NCBI GenBank assembly: GCA_023461115.1
Contig: JAEWOA010000245.1
Coordinates: 1 to 50,123 of the forward strand
Reading direction: 5' to 3'
DNA length: 50,123 nt
DNA from: Actinomycetes bacterium
Lineage (GTDB): Bacteria > Actinomycetota > Actinomycetes > Actinomycetales > Cellulomonadaceae
Positions 35,150 through 43,615 of the stretch are shown here, in pieces (within the stretch, counting starts at the first letter, position 1; every line of letters starts with the position of its first letter). The notes under the pieces were generated by a model. That model saw nothing but the letters and a program-made list of their open reading frames with translations, did no database searches and was not told the origin of the DNA. A program made the position numbers and the translations under genes.

Positions 35150-37198
35150 TCACCACGACGACGGGGCCGGCGGCACGACCTTCGCGGGCCGGTCGTCGCA
35201 CGTGATGATGTTGGGCAGGTAGCGCGTGAGCCAGTTGGCGGGGCCCTCGCCCCAGCCACCGGGCGTCGGCGCCAGGCCGTCGTTGCCGCCGAGGTCGGTC
35301 AGGCGGAACTCCGAGCCGTTGGCCCAGTCCCAGTTGAACGCGCCGCAGTTGTTGGTGCCCACGGCCCCGACGTTGCGGGCGTCGACGTTCTGGAACGACG
35401 CCGTGCCGGCCGTGCGCGCCGAGAGCACCGAGGTGCCCGTGCCGTCGATGCGCAGGTCCTTGAACTTCACGCCGTCGATCCGGTACGTGTCCTTCACGCC
35501 GAACTCCGTGACGAGCATGAGCGCGTTGTAGGTGGAGTCGAGGAAGTGGTCGCCGGTCACCTGGATGTCGGCGTCGATCGACTTGTCCAGCGCGTACACC
35601 CACAGCGCGCCGAGCCCGATGTTCCAGTTGAGCTCGTACGTGCCGGCGCGCACCACGGTGTTGTCGGTCAGCGCGATGCGCCCGGCGAACGGCTCGGCGC
35701 CGAACCGCGAGCCCAGGTGCAGGCCCGAGCCCTCGCGCACGGGGTCGGCGACGAGGTTGCCGGCCACCGTGATGTCCTTGCCGCCGTAGATCGCGATGCC
35801 GTTGGCGAGCGTGGGCGACTGGACGGTGTTGCGCGAGAACGTGTTGCGCGCGTTGGTGGTGCCCTCGGCCCACATGGCCAGGGTGTCGTCGCCGCTGTTG
35901 CGGAACACGTTGTTGGTCGCGGTCGAGTCGGTGACGCCCTTGTGGAAGTTCAGGCCGTCGGCGATCTGGTCGACGATCACCGAGTTCTTCACGGTGAGGT
36001 TCTTCATGGGCCCGTCCACCCACACGCCCACCTTGGTGCGAGCGATGTAGAGGCCGTCGATCGTCGAGTCGGACAGCGCGCCGCCGATGCCGTTGACCTG
36101 GTCGGTGTCGATGCGCTCGGCGACGTCGCCGATGATCGCGAAGTCCTTGAGCACGACGTTGCGGCTGCCGCCGTCGGCCGCGTACTTGCCGTAGAACCCG
36201 ACGCCCGTGTGGACGGAGCCGTCGGGCGCCTGCGTCGGCAGCGCGACCTCCTTGCCCTGGAACGTCGTGTACCAGTTGCCGGCGCCCAGGATGGTCACGT
36301 TGTCGACGACGATGTGCCGGTTCACCTGGTAGACGCCCGGCGGCACGTACACCGGCCAGCCGATCTTCTTGGCGGCGGCGATGGCCTTGTCGAGCGCGGG
36401 CGCGGCGTCCTTGCGGCCGGTCGGGTCGGCGCCGTAGAGCCACGCGTTGACGTGCTTGAGCGGCGGGAGCTTGGGCAGCCCCACCTGCTCGAAGTCGACG
36501 ACGTCCACCACGGCCCACGGCAGCGCCGACGACTTGGGCAGCGTGACGGTGACCTTCGCGCCCGCCTTGAGCGTCTGGATGAGCGGCACGCGCTGCTCGG
36601 CGTAGAAGTGGAACGGCCGGAACGGCTTGGCGGGCGTGTACCCGCCCGAGTCCTTGGGGACGCACGCGCACTCGGTGAGCCACCAGTCGTCGTGCAGCAG
36701 GCCCGCGTTGGGGTCGTTGGTGAAGGGGTACTGGTTGTAGAGGTACGAGTACTTCGAGGTCACGGGCGCGGGGATGGTGAGCTTGCCCGCGGTCACGTTG
36801 AGCGTGCCGCTCAGCCCGCCGCCGTTCGGGGCGTCGGGCAGCGCGTAGCGGATGGTGACCGCGTTGGCCGGCTTGGTGAGCGTGAACGTCACGTTCTCGC
36901 CCTTGTCGAGCTTGACGGCCCGCCGCCCGGACGCCTCGGCCGGGAGCGTGTAGGCGTCGCGGTTGGTGGCGCGGTCGGCGCCGATGACTTCGCCCGTGGT
37001 GGCGGCGTTCTCGGCCTCCTGCTCGACGAAGGGCAGCGTCGAGCCACGGCCGGCCGTCAGGGCGGGCGCGAGGCCGGCCCTCGTCTCGACGCCGGCAGGG
37101 GGCGTGGCCGCGAGCGCGGCCGCGGGTACTGCAGCGACGACGGCGAGGGCGAGGGCGACTGCCCCCGCGACTCGGCGGGTGGGGTGGTAGGTCTTCAC
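35150..37198 (-). CDS. Secreted GH87-like alpha-1,3-glucanase (mutanase type) with beta-helix
   Basis: A 682-residue exported protein. A signal peptide (TRRVAGAVALALAVVAAVPA, cleavage near AALAATP) precedes a carbohydrate-binding beta-sandwich (residues about 55-240; EQEAENAA at its start is typical of CBM35/CBM6-type domains) and a right-handed parallel beta-helix beginning NAWLYGADPTGRKDAAPALD. The catalytic segment has D414 in ADGLNFHKGV and D437-D438 in NSGDDTLAMW, a 23/24-residue spacing equal to that of the catalytic aspartates of characterised GH87 enzymes. GH87 enzymes cut alpha-1,3-glucan of fungal walls and dental biofilm. GTG 37198 follows AGGAGG. Two direct repeats upstream may be regulator sites. 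Confidence 0.82.
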   Translation of the reverse strand: MKTYHPTRRVAGAVALALAVVAAVPAAALAATPPAGVETRAGLAPALTAGRGSTLPFVEQEAENAATTGEVIGADRATNRDAYTLPAEASGRRAVKLDKGENVTFTLTKPANAVTIRYALPDAPNGGGLSGTLNVTAGKLTIPAPVTSKYSYLYNQYPFTNDPNAGLLHDDWWLTECACVPKDSGGYTPAKPFRPFHFYAEQRVPLIQTLKAGAKVTVTLPKSSALPWAVVDVVDFEQVGLPKLPPLKHVNAWLYGADPTGRKDAAPALDKAIAAAKKIGWPVYVPPGVYQVNRHIVVDNVTILGAGNWYTTFQGKEVALPTQAPDGSVHTGVGFYGKYAADGGSRNVVLKDFAIIGDVAERIDTDQVNGIGGALSDSTIDGLYIARTKVGVWVDGPMKNLTVKNSVIVDQIADGLNFHKGVTDSTATNNVFRNSGDDTLAMWAEGTTNARNTFSRNTVQSPTLANGIAIYGGKDITVAGNLVADPVREGSGLHLGSRFGAEPFAGRIALTDNTVVRAGTYELNWNIGLGALWVYALDKSIDADIQVTGDHFLDSTYNALMLVTEFGVKDTYRIDGVKFKDLRIDGTGTSVLSARTAGTASFQNVDARNVGAVGTNNCGAFNWDWANGSEFRLTDLGGNDGLAPTPGGWGEGPANWLTRYLPNIITCDDRPAKVVPPAPSSW

Positions 37199-37276
37199 GG
37201 TGGGCGCCTCCTTGCGCGGACCGGGGCGGGCCGCCAGGGGGCGCGGCGCCGCGAATGCCCCACACCGTAGAGTTCG

Positions 37277-37308
37277 GGACAATCCGCCGACAAGAGAAGC
37301 GGACAATC
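37277..37308. promoter_or_regulatory. Direct repeats upstream of the GH87-like gene
   Basis: GGACAATC occurs at 37277-37284 and 37301-37308, 24 bp apart and in the same orientation, about 80-110 bp before the GTG start. The surrounding sequence is AT-richer than average, as expected for a promoter. Could be activator half-sites. Confidence 0.4.
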
Positions 37309-37426
37309 TGCAAGAACTTACTCACGGGACGCAAATCGGAGACCAGCGGAGAGCGCAAGCCCGGTTGCGGCCACGTTCCCACAGCCAGGGCAGCCCCATT
37401 GCCGCGCCCGCGTCCGGGTGCCGCTT

Positions 37427-38941
37427 TCAGCCCAGCACGACCACTTCCGCCGACTCGGGATCCCACCCGATCAGCAGCCCGCCGAAGGTCATCAGGTCGA
37501 GCTGCCCGGGCGCGGCCACCGCCCCCACGGGCTCGCCGCCCCGGGAGTACGCGTTGAGCTGGGCCTTCCCGCCCGACTCCGCCACCAGGTACAGGCGGCG
37601 CCCGTCCGTGACGAGATCGCCGCCGTCCACACCGTCCGGGGTGCGTTGACGCCACCGCTCGGCGCCCGTCTCCGCGTCGAACGCCACCAGCCACGGCCCG
37701 CGGGTCAGCACCACGGACCCGTCCACGATCAGCGCGTCGGCGTCCAGCGTCAGGCCGCCCGTCCAGTCGACCGAACCGCGGCCCAGCAGCGGGCCCTGGT
37801 CCCCCTGCGGCGTCGTGCGCCAGCGCGGCTCACCAGTCGCCTTGTCGACGAGCACCACCTCGGGGCCCGCGAGCAGCACCACACCGCCCGCGGCCGAGCC
37901 GTCGTCGACGAGCGTGCGCACCAGCGTGCCCGAGCTCGCCGGGCGCACGCCCAGCTCGTCGAGCCGCACCGGACCGCTCGGCAGATCGAGCACCAGCGAG
38001 TCGCCGCCGCCCTGCCACCCGCGCGGGCGCTCGGTGAGGACGTCGTCGCCCGCGGCGTCGACGACGACGGGCAGGCCGCCCTCGCGCATGTCGAAGAGCG
38101 CGAAGTAGCCGCCGATCCGGGCCAGCGCGCCCATCCCGGCGTGGAAGTCGACGGCCGTCATCGGCCGCTCCCGCGTCCACCGCTCGGAGCCCGCGCGGTC
38201 CCGCGCCGTGACCACGCGCGTGCCGTCAGTGGTGCGCATCGTGACAATCAGGCCGTCGCCCATCACCGCGGCGTCGGCCGGGCCCGTGTCGTGCCGCCAC
38301 AGGATGTTCCCGTCCACGGGGTCCACCACCAAGAGCTCGCCACGCGTCGCGGGGCGCACGCGCTCGCTGTCGGGCACGCCGTCGCCGTCCATGTCTCCGT
38401 ACTCCTCGCCCTCGTACCAGACGGCCGCGTCCGTGACGAAGCAGACGACCGCCGGCTCGTCCCACTCGTCGTCGGCGGCCGCGTGGCACGGCGCCTCCCA
38501 GAGCCCGGCGCGGGCGCGGAGCGCGTCGGGGCCGTCGATCTCGGTGTTCCACAGCTCACGGCCCGTGCGCCGGTCGCGGGCCACGAGCGAACGCGTCCCG
38601 TCCGGCGCGGCGACGTAGCTGACGAAGCCCGGGCCCTCGACCGGCACGAACCCGTAGAACTGCTCGGCCGGCGCGGTCCAGCGCACGTGCAGCTCGTCGC
38701 CGATGGGGTCGAGCACGCCCGGGACCTGCGCGAGCCGCTCCATGCGCGCGTTCTCGCGGGCGACGAGCACGCCTTGGCCGACGAACAGCGCGCCGACCAC
38801 GACCGCGGGCACCCCGATGAGCGCGGCCAGGCGCCGACGGCGCGCCACCCGGTCCTCCGGCGCCGGCGCCTCCGAGCGGCCGGGCGCGCCCACCAGCTCG
38901 TCGTCGGGCAGGTCGCCCTCGACGAGCTCCACCGCGTCCAT
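37427..38941 (-). CDS. Membrane-anchored PQQ-like beta-propeller protein (paralogue A)
   Basis: A 504-residue protein with a short cytosolic N-terminus (MDAVELVEGDLPDDELV), one membrane helix (LAALIGVPAVVVGALFVGQGVLV) and a large extracytoplasmic part made of repeated beta-propeller blades of the PQQ-like type (ARDRRTGRELWNTEIDG, VDPVDGNILWRHDTGP, VDKATGEPRWRTTP, FDAETGAERWRQRTP). Such blades lack enzymatic residues and usually mediate binding. ATG 38941 aligns with the start of the homologue at 41094; ATG 38953 is possible. Nothing identifies a quinone-binding function. A Asp-rich GDMDGDGVPDSE segment may bind calcium. Confidence 0.85.
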   Translation of the reverse strand: MDAVELVEGDLPDDELVGAPGRSEAPAPEDRVARRRRLAALIGVPAVVVGALFVGQGVLVARENARMERLAQVPGVLDPIGDELHVRWTAPAEQFYGFVPVEGPGFVSYVAAPDGTRSLVARDRRTGRELWNTEIDGPDALRARAGLWEAPCHAAADDEWDEPAVVCFVTDAAVWYEGEEYGDMDGDGVPDSERVRPATRGELLVVDPVDGNILWRHDTGPADAAVMGDGLIVTMRTTDGTRVVTARDRAGSERWTRERPMTAVDFHAGMGALARIGGYFALFDMREGGLPVVVDAAGDDVLTERPRGWQGGGDSLVLDLPSGPVRLDELGVRPASSGTLVRTLVDDGSAAGGVVLLAGPEVVLVDKATGEPRWRTTPQGDQGPLLGRGSVDWTGGLTLDADALIVDGSVVLTRGPWLVAFDAETGAERWRQRTPDGVDGGDLVTDGRRLYLVAESGGKAQLNAYSRGGEPVGAVAAPGQLDLMTFGGLLIGWDPESAEVVVLG

Positions 38942-39101
38942 GCGGCCTCTCATGGGCGACACGCTAGCGCCGGAAGTCGAGCGGGCGGTCGAGGCGGGCG
39001 CCAGGCCGCTCGACGCAGCGCGCGTGTGGGTGGCCTGGTGCACGATGGGCGGGTTCCGGAATGCCGGGGCCCCACCAACACGCGAACGTCGGGAGTGCGC
39101 C

Positions 39102-39524
39102 ATGTCCGTGACCTTGAACCCGTACCTGAGCTTCCGCGGCCAGGCCCGTGACGCCCTCGAGTTCTACCAGTCGGTGTTCGGCGGCGAGCTCACCATCTCC
39201 ACATTCGCCGAGTTCGGGATGAGCCAGGACCCCGCGGAGGGCGACAACGTGATGCACGGCCAGCTCAACGCGCCCAATGTCGTGCTCATGGCTGCGGACA
39301 TGCCGGCCGTGATGCCGCTGGACAGCGGCTCGTCGATCACGGTCTCGCTCTCGGGCGACGACGGCGAGGCGCTCCACGGCTACTGGGACAAGCTCTCCGA
39401 CGGCGCGACGATCGGCGAGCCGCTCGCGGTCGCGCCGTGGGGCGACGAGTTCGGGTCGCTCACCGACAAGTTCGGCACCGCGTGGATGGTGAACATCGCC
39501 GGCGCCGGGCAGGCGCAGGGCTGA
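39102..39524 (+). CDS. VOC (glyoxalase/PhnB-like) family protein
   Basis: A 140-residue vicinal-oxygen-chelate fold protein of the PhnB/YjdN type: NPYLSFRGQARDALEFYQSVFGGE, DPAEGDNVMHGQL, PWGDEFGSLTDKFGTAWMVN are diagnostic. The metal ligands of true glyoxalases are only partly kept, as usual in this subgroup, so function is uncertain. ATG 39102 has GGGAG seven bases upstream. It lies between the two beta-propeller genes, with its end 1 base from the stop of the second on the other strand. Confidence 0.9.
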   Translation: MSVTLNPYLSFRGQARDALEFYQSVFGGELTISTFAEFGMSQDPAEGDNVMHGQLNAPNVVLMAADMPAVMPLDSGSSITVSLSGDDGEALHGYWDKLSDGATIGEPLAVAPWGDEFGSLTDKFGTAWMVNIAGAGQAQG

Positions 39525-39525
39525 G

Positions 39526-41094
39526 CTACTCGACGATGCCCGCGCGGGTCCCGTCCGCGCTGTACCCGACCAGGTGGTGGCCGGCGCGCCAGACGGCCTC
39601 GATCCCGTCGGGCAGCGCGAGCGCGCCCCGCGGCGTGCCGTCGAAGTCGAACACGAGCAGGCGGGAGTGGTGCGGGGCGCCGACGAGCGAGCGCACCGGG
39701 ACGTAGAGCGAGCGGCCGTCGGTGATCGGGTCGAGCGCGTACGTGCCGAACGGCAGGTCCGCGCGCCACCGCACGGCCCCGGTCTTGCCGTCGTACGCCC
39801 GCAGGGCGTCCAGCTCACCGGCCGCATACACGACGCCCGAGACGATGAGCGCGCCCGAGACCTGGTCCTCCGCGTGCCACAGCTCGGCGTGTGTGGTGGC
39901 GTCGGACGCCAGCAGCGCCTTGCCGGTGGTGGTGAACGCGATGTCGTCGAGCGAGCCGTCGTCGAGCGAGACGCGCACGGCCCTGCCGGGGGTGACCTTG
40001 TCGGGGCGGCCCGGGGTGACCGTCAGCGTGCGCGCGACCTCCGACGATGTGCCCGCGTCTCCGACCTCGACGATCACGAGCCGCTCGGGCCGGGTGTCCA
40101 GGAGGTAGCCGCGCACCTCGTCGCGCACGCGCCCGTCCGCGGTCAGCACCAGGAGCTTGTCCGACGGCGCCACCACCGCGAGCCCGGCGGCGGTGATCAC
40201 GGGGATCTCGCCGGTCGGGCGGGGGTGCGTGAAGTCGCGCGCGTCCGGCTGCCCGCCGGTCCACGGCAGGTCGCGCCGCAGCGTCCACACCACCTCGCCC
40301 GTCAGCACGTCCTGCGCCCGGACCTCGAGCGCGCCGAACCAGTGCCGCGCGAACAGCGCGAGCCTGCCGAGGACCGCCACGTGGGTGGCGTACACGGGAG
40401 CCGGATGGCGTGCCACCGCGCGGCCGTCGGCCGCGTCGAGCACCACGAGAGAGACGTGCGTGGCGTCACGGCCCACCAGCCCGCCGCCGTCCGCGTCGGC
40501 GACGAACCCGTCGGTCGCGACGCATGCCACCAGGTCGTGGTGCCTGTCGCCCTGCTGGTCGCCCTGCTGGCCACTCTGCTGGCCACTCTGCTGGCCCGCC
40601 TCCGCGTCGACTGCCCCGCTGAGGCTCGCCGCGCCCACACGCGCGCAGCCCGGCGCCGGCAGGCGGTCGCGATACGGCGCCTGCTCGGCGTCCGCGGCCC
40701 GGAGCGTCGTGCGCCAGACCTCGGCGCCGGTCGTCGCGGATACGCCGACCGCGACCGCACGCCCGTCGCTCGCCCGGATCGACCCGACGAGCACGTCCCC
40801 GGCGGGCTGGTCCAGCAGCAGCGAGCGGACCAGCCGCGACGACGCGGTCCAGCGGGCCTCCAGCCTGTCCCCGACCGGCGCGATCGCGCCCGGGAGCTGC
40901 GCGACCGCCTCCTGGTGCCGGGCTCGGCGGGTGTCGAGCACGGTCTGGCCGGCAAGCAGCACGGCGCCGACGAGCACCGCGACCGCGGCCACCCCCCACC
41001 GGACCGCGCGGCGTGGCGCCCGGGGCCCGTGACCTGGTTGTTCGCGCGGCGGCGGGCCGAGCGCGTCGCCTTCGACGAGCTCCACCTGCGTCAT
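39526..41094 (-). CDS. Membrane-anchored PQQ-like beta-propeller protein (paralogue B)
   Basis: A 522-residue protein of the same design as the neighbour at 37427-38941: N-terminus MTQVELVEGDALG, one membrane helix (VAAVAVLVGAVLLAGQTVL), the parallel PGAIAPVGDRLEARWTA against PGVLDPIGDELHVRWTA of paralogue A, then propeller blades (VSATTGAEVWRTTLR, DVLTGEVVWTLRRDL, YDGKTGAVRWRADLP). The region encoding GQQSGQQSGQQGDQQGD is a four-copy 12-bp repeat inside an exposed loop. The start codon has no strong ribosome binding site, but the conserved N-terminus supports it. Role unknown; both copies could be surface-binding or assembly proteins. Confidence 0.83.
   Translation of the reverse strand: MTQVELVEGDALGPPPREQPGHGPRAPRRAVRWGVAAVAVLVGAVLLAGQTVLDTRRARHQEAVAQLPGAIAPVGDRLEARWTASSRLVRSLLLDQPAGDVLVGSIRASDGRAVAVGVSATTGAEVWRTTLRAADAEQAPYRDRLPAPGCARVGAASLSGAVDAEAGQQSGQQSGQQGDQQGDRHHDLVACVATDGFVADADGGGLVGRDATHVSLVVLDAADGRAVARHPAPVYATHVAVLGRLALFARHWFGALEVRAQDVLTGEVVWTLRRDLPWTGGQPDARDFTHPRPTGEIPVITAAGLAVVAPSDKLLVLTADGRVRDEVRGYLLDTRPERLVIVEVGDAGTSSEVARTLTVTPGRPDKVTPGRAVRVSLDDGSLDDIAFTTTGKALLASDATTHAELWHAEDQVSGALIVSGVVYAAGELDALRAYDGKTGAVRWRADLPFGTYALDPITDGRSLYVPVRSLVGAPHHSRLLVFDFDGTPRGALALPDGIEAVWRAGHHLVGYSADGTRAGIVE
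40546..40593. repeat. 12-bp coding minisatellite, four copies
   Basis: Two copies of GTCGCCCTGCTG (40546, 40558) and two of GCCACTCTGCTG (40570, 40582) in tandem, encoding Gln-Gln-rich repeats in paralogue B. Twelve-base units keep the frame, so copy-number change would only lengthen or shorten the loop. Confidence 0.9.
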
Positions 41095-41201
41095 CGCGCG
41101 GCGACGCCCCACGTCTCGCACAGTAGGACGGGGGGCAACTTTCGGCACGATGAGCCGCGCTCCTCGAGGGGCCCGGGGGCAGGCGCCGGGCACGGCGCCG
41201 C

Positions 41202-41678
41202 TCAGGCCAGGAGGCCCTCCAGCCGAGTGAAGAACTCCGCCTGCGCCGCAACCACCACCGCGCGCGCCTCGTGGGGGGTCAGCCACGCGACACGGTCGAC
41301 CTCGGGCACCTCGACCATCCGTCCCGACCGCGGAGGCCACTCGACCACCGCGAGGTTCGAGGCCACGGGCCCGTCGAGCGCATGGGCCTCGTCGTCCGCG
41401 AGCGCTTCCCTGGCCCACGCGACCACGCGCTTGCCGCCGGACTGCCGGACCTCGCCCAGTGGGATGTCGTCGCGGGCCGGGGGCGGGGGTGCCCCGAGCT
41501 CTTCGGTGAACTCGCGTGCGGCAGCCCCCAGCGGGTCCTCCCCCTCGTCGGGAAGCCCCTTGGGGATAGTCCACGCGCGCTCCCGCCGCGCCCAGAACGG
41601 CCCGCCCATGTGCGCGACGAGCACCTGCAGCCCGCCCGGGCCACGGCGGAACACCACCAACCCGGCGCTCACCACCAC
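41202..41678 (-). CDS. Nudix hydrolase
   Basis: A 158-residue Nudix protein. The Nudix box is complete: G-LPDEG-E-DPLGAAA-REFTEELGA. The N-terminus VVVSAGLVVFRRGPGGLQVLVAHMGGPFW and HMGGPFWARRERAWTIPKG match the actinobacterial group often annotated as ADP-ribose or (di)nucleoside polyphosphate hydrolases (AP4A type). I start at the first of three GTG codons (41678), which follows GGGGG by seven bases. It stands 31 bp downstream of the HAAS-type gene and may share its transcript. Substrate is uncertain. Confidence 0.9.
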   Translation of the reverse strand: MVVSAGLVVFRRGPGGLQVLVAHMGGPFWARRERAWTIPKGLPDEGEDPLGAAAREFTEELGAPPPPARDDIPLGEVRQSGGKRVVAWAREALADDEAHALDGPVASNLAVVEWPPRSGRMVEVPEVDRVAWLTPHEARAVVVAAQAEFFTRLEGLLA

Positions 41679-41709
41679 CAGAGCACCCCCAATCCGGTCC
41701 GCGCGGCGG

Positions 41710-42618
41710 CTAGTGGCCGCTGGGCGAGTCGCCCTGCGTGGGCTCACCGAACAGCATGCGCGCGAGCATGAACATCCACACCGCGGACGCCGCGACGAAC
41801 ACCAGCCACGCCCACGCCCAGGTGACGAAGGCCCCGACCAGCGCGAACACCAGGAACGCGACCAGCCAGATCGCCGCGGTGTAGATGCCGAACCGCGCGG
41901 CGGCCGCGGGGTCCTGGTCGAACCGGTTGCCGATAGCGAAGTCCTTCTCGGCCTCCCGCGCCCATGTCTTCTTGCGGTTGGTCTGCGTTGCGCCGAGCAC
42001 GCTGAGCAGCGCCGCGCCCACCACGAGCAGCAGACCCGCGGCGACGTACCAGGCCTTCGCGAGCGGCAGCAGCGCGGTGGCCCCCGCGAGCGCGAGGGCT
42101 CCGACCGCGAGCGCGACACCGAGCCCGTAGCCGGCGGCTCGCCCGCGCGGCATCGGGTGGTTCGTCGTCGTCTCCTGCGCGAGCGAGCTCCCGACGATCC
42201 AGCCGACCGCGAGCGCGAGCGCCGCGCTCCCGCCAAGAGTCGCGGCCACCGCGTCGTCGGCGAGCCCGAGGATCGCGGCGAGCGCGCCGGCCGGGGCGAC
42301 GAACGACGCCGCCACGATCCCGATGACGAACAGCGGCCTCGGCCGGACCTTGTTCCGCAGCGCGGCCTGGCTGTGCTTCTGCACGGGGGTCGCGCGGCCG
42401 GGGCCCTCGTCGTCCGCCGCCGCGGCGACGAGCGCCTGGACGTCGCCGAGCTCGTCGAACGCGCGCCGCGCGGCCTCGTCGGGCCCGGCGCCGTTCGTCT
42501 GGAGCTCGGACGCGCGAGCCTCGAGGTTCGCGCGGATCTCCTCCTTGAGGTCCTGGACGTCGGGGGTGAGCGTGACGCCGGTGAACGCGTCGTCGAGCAG
42601 GCGGTGCACGGTGGTCAT
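41710..42618 (-). CDS. HAAS/DUF1700-like domain membrane protein coupled to PadR regulator
   Basis: A 302-residue protein: a cytosolic N-terminal helical domain (VHRLLDDAFTGVTLTPDVQDL, EEIRANLEARASEL, EAARRAFDELGDV), the HAAS-type domain that sits next to or in front of permeases regulated by PadR, followed by about six to seven membrane helices. The ATG at 42618 overlaps the PadR stop codon as ATGA. In this family the PadR protein commonly responds to cell-envelope stress and controls the coupled membrane gene. No transporter motif is visible. Confidence 0.82.
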   Translation of the reverse strand: MTTVHRLLDDAFTGVTLTPDVQDLKEEIRANLEARASELQTNGAGPDEAARRAFDELGDVQALVAAAADDEGPGRATPVQKHSQAALRNKVRPRPLFVIGIVAASFVAPAGALAAILGLADDAVAATLGGSAALALAVGWIVGSSLAQETTTNHPMPRGRAAGYGLGVALAVGALALAGATALLPLAKAWYVAAGLLLVVGAALLSVLGATQTNRKKTWAREAEKDFAIGNRFDQDPAAAARFGIYTAAIWLVAFLVFALVGAFVTWAWAWLVFVAASAVWMFMLARMLFGEPTQGDSPSGH

Positions 42619-43007
42619 CGGTCGGAGCCCTTCGGGGAGGTGGAGGTGCGCTGGTCCAGCAACGTGTCGATCACGTCGCGCGTGGCCACCCACGCGGCGA
42701 CGTTGCCCCGGTACACGGCCCGGCCGGCGTCGGTGATGCGGTAGTACTTGCGGCGGCCGCCCTGGGACTCGTCGCCCCAGTACGCCTCGACGAGCCCGTC
42801 GTGCGCGAGGCGCCGGTAGGTCGCGTAGAGCGTGGCCTCCTTGATCTCGTGGGCGCCGCCCGTGGCGTCGCGGATCGCTTTGTAGATCTCGAAGCCGTAC
42901 CGGTCCCCGTGCCGGAGCGCGCCGAGCACGATCGTGTCGGTGTGCCCGCGGAGCAGGTCTGCGGAGAAGGCTTCCTCGGCTGAGGATGCGTCATGCGTCT
43001 GGATCAC
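42615..43007 (-). CDS. PadR family transcriptional regulator
   Basis: A roughly 130-residue PadR winged-helix protein: GHTDTIVLGALRHGDRYGFEIYKAI, KEATLYATYRRLAHDGLVEAYWGDE and GGRRKYYRITDAGRAVYRGNVAAW are the diagnostic helix and wing segments. The start is uncertain. GTG 43007 lacks a ribosome binding site, but TACGGT, a good -10 element, ends seven bases before it, so the message may be leaderless; the recognised fold begins about 20 residues later. It is translationally coupled to the HAAS-type membrane gene downstream and likely represses both. Confidence 0.85.
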   Translation of the reverse strand: MIQTHDASSAEEAFSADLLRGHTDTIVLGALRHGDRYGFEIYKAIRDATGGAHEIKEATLYATYRRLAHDGLVEAYWGDESQGGRRKYYRITDAGRAVYRGNVAAWVATRDVIDTLLDQRTSTSPKGSDR

Positions 43008-43196
43008 GACGGGTACCGTATCTGATCCATTACTCGACGACAACAACAGGCGTGGACCATCGACGCAGAGGCGCGTGGGACGAGACCGGGACACCATCGG
43101 GCAGGACAACCGCGACCGCCGGGAAGGGACTTCCGCCTCCGGGCGAGCGCTGGGCGTGCCGGCCGCTGCGTGCTGCAGGTTCGGGTCGCCTGGGGG

Positions 43197-43234
43197 TGGG
43201 CCCCGTGGGGATCGAACCCACAACCCGCGGATTA
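43197..43234 (-). repeat. 3' end of a tRNA gene without its 5' half: probable att site of a genomic island
   Basis: Read on the minus strand, this 38-bp stretch runs TAATCCGCGGGTT, then a perfect T arm (GTGGG-TTCGATC-CCCAC), then GGGGCCCA, i.e. the end of the anticodon loop, anticodon stem 3' side, variable loop, T arm and acceptor 3' strand of a tRNA. The 5' half that should follow to the right is absent. The loop remnant TAA fits anticodons ending in U (Lys or Asn are likeliest). Integrases commonly recombine at exactly this part of tRNA genes; the intact tRNA would lie at the other end of the island, beyond the window. Confidence 0.75.
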
Positions 43235-43452
43235 GTGGTGTCAGGCTAATCGGACATCATCCGAGGCCATGGAGAGTGCACTTGACCTGCACATACGGCT
43301 CATCCGACCTCATCCATCAGCACTCGCCCTCATCTACGGTTCGAGTAACGTCGGAGTAACCCCAGGTCCCGCCCATCGGCCTGCTTCCTGCGCGGACGAC
43401 GTGTCAGACCCCCTGCGTACGCTCCGCCCTGATCGCCAGGCGGCCGGCGGGG

Positions 43453-43466
43453 TGAGTTGCGACTCA
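43453..43466. promoter_or_regulatory. Operator candidate 1 upstream of methyltransferase
   Basis: TGAGT-TGCG-ACTCA: five-base arms, four-base centre that itself contains the TGCGAC word found in the next repeat. Confidence 0.4.
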
Positions 43467-43484
43467 ATCGGCCCGCTGGGGTTG

Positions 43485-43502
43485 TGTCGCACCGATGCGA
43501 CA
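43485..43502. promoter_or_regulatory. Operator candidate 2 upstream of methyltransferase
   Basis: TGTCGCA-CCGA-TGCGACA: perfect seven-base arms. The half-site TGTCGCA recurs at 43544-43550. Confidence 0.55.
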
Positions 43503-43513
43503 CCTAAGCTGTG

Positions 43514-43535
43514 CGAATCACATGTGTGTGATTCG
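43514..43535. promoter_or_regulatory. Operator candidate 3 upstream of methyltransferase
   Basis: CGAATCACA-TGTG-TGTGATTCG: perfect nine-base arms, about 80 bp before the methyltransferase start. Likely regulator binding site controlling methyltransferase expression. Confidence 0.55.
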
Positions 43536-43615
43536 GCGCGGTGTGTCGCACGTGTGGTACACGCGAGCGCGGACGCGCGGGCCTACGTTTACCGCAGAGG
43601 ACGCTGGAGGGTTCG

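Larger units (their letters stand above)
43235..43615. promoter_or_regulatory. Island edge and methyltransferase promoter region
   Basis: No convincing gene in these 381 bases. Near the att site there are repeated CTCATC/CATCCGAC words and two GAGTAAC copies, which could be arm-type integrase sites. Closer to the methyltransferase is a cluster of inverted repeats listed separately. Confidence 0.5.

Noticed and set aside
41202..42236. Longer frame (344 codons) upstream of the Nudix gene
   Set aside because: The additional part is antisense or out of frame to the HAAS-type membrane gene; the family N-terminus and ribosome binding site support the start near 41678.
43235..43500. Possible remnant of an integrase next to the att site
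   Set aside because: Both strands were read; no catalytic Arg-His-Arg-Tyr segment or other integrase motif could be found.
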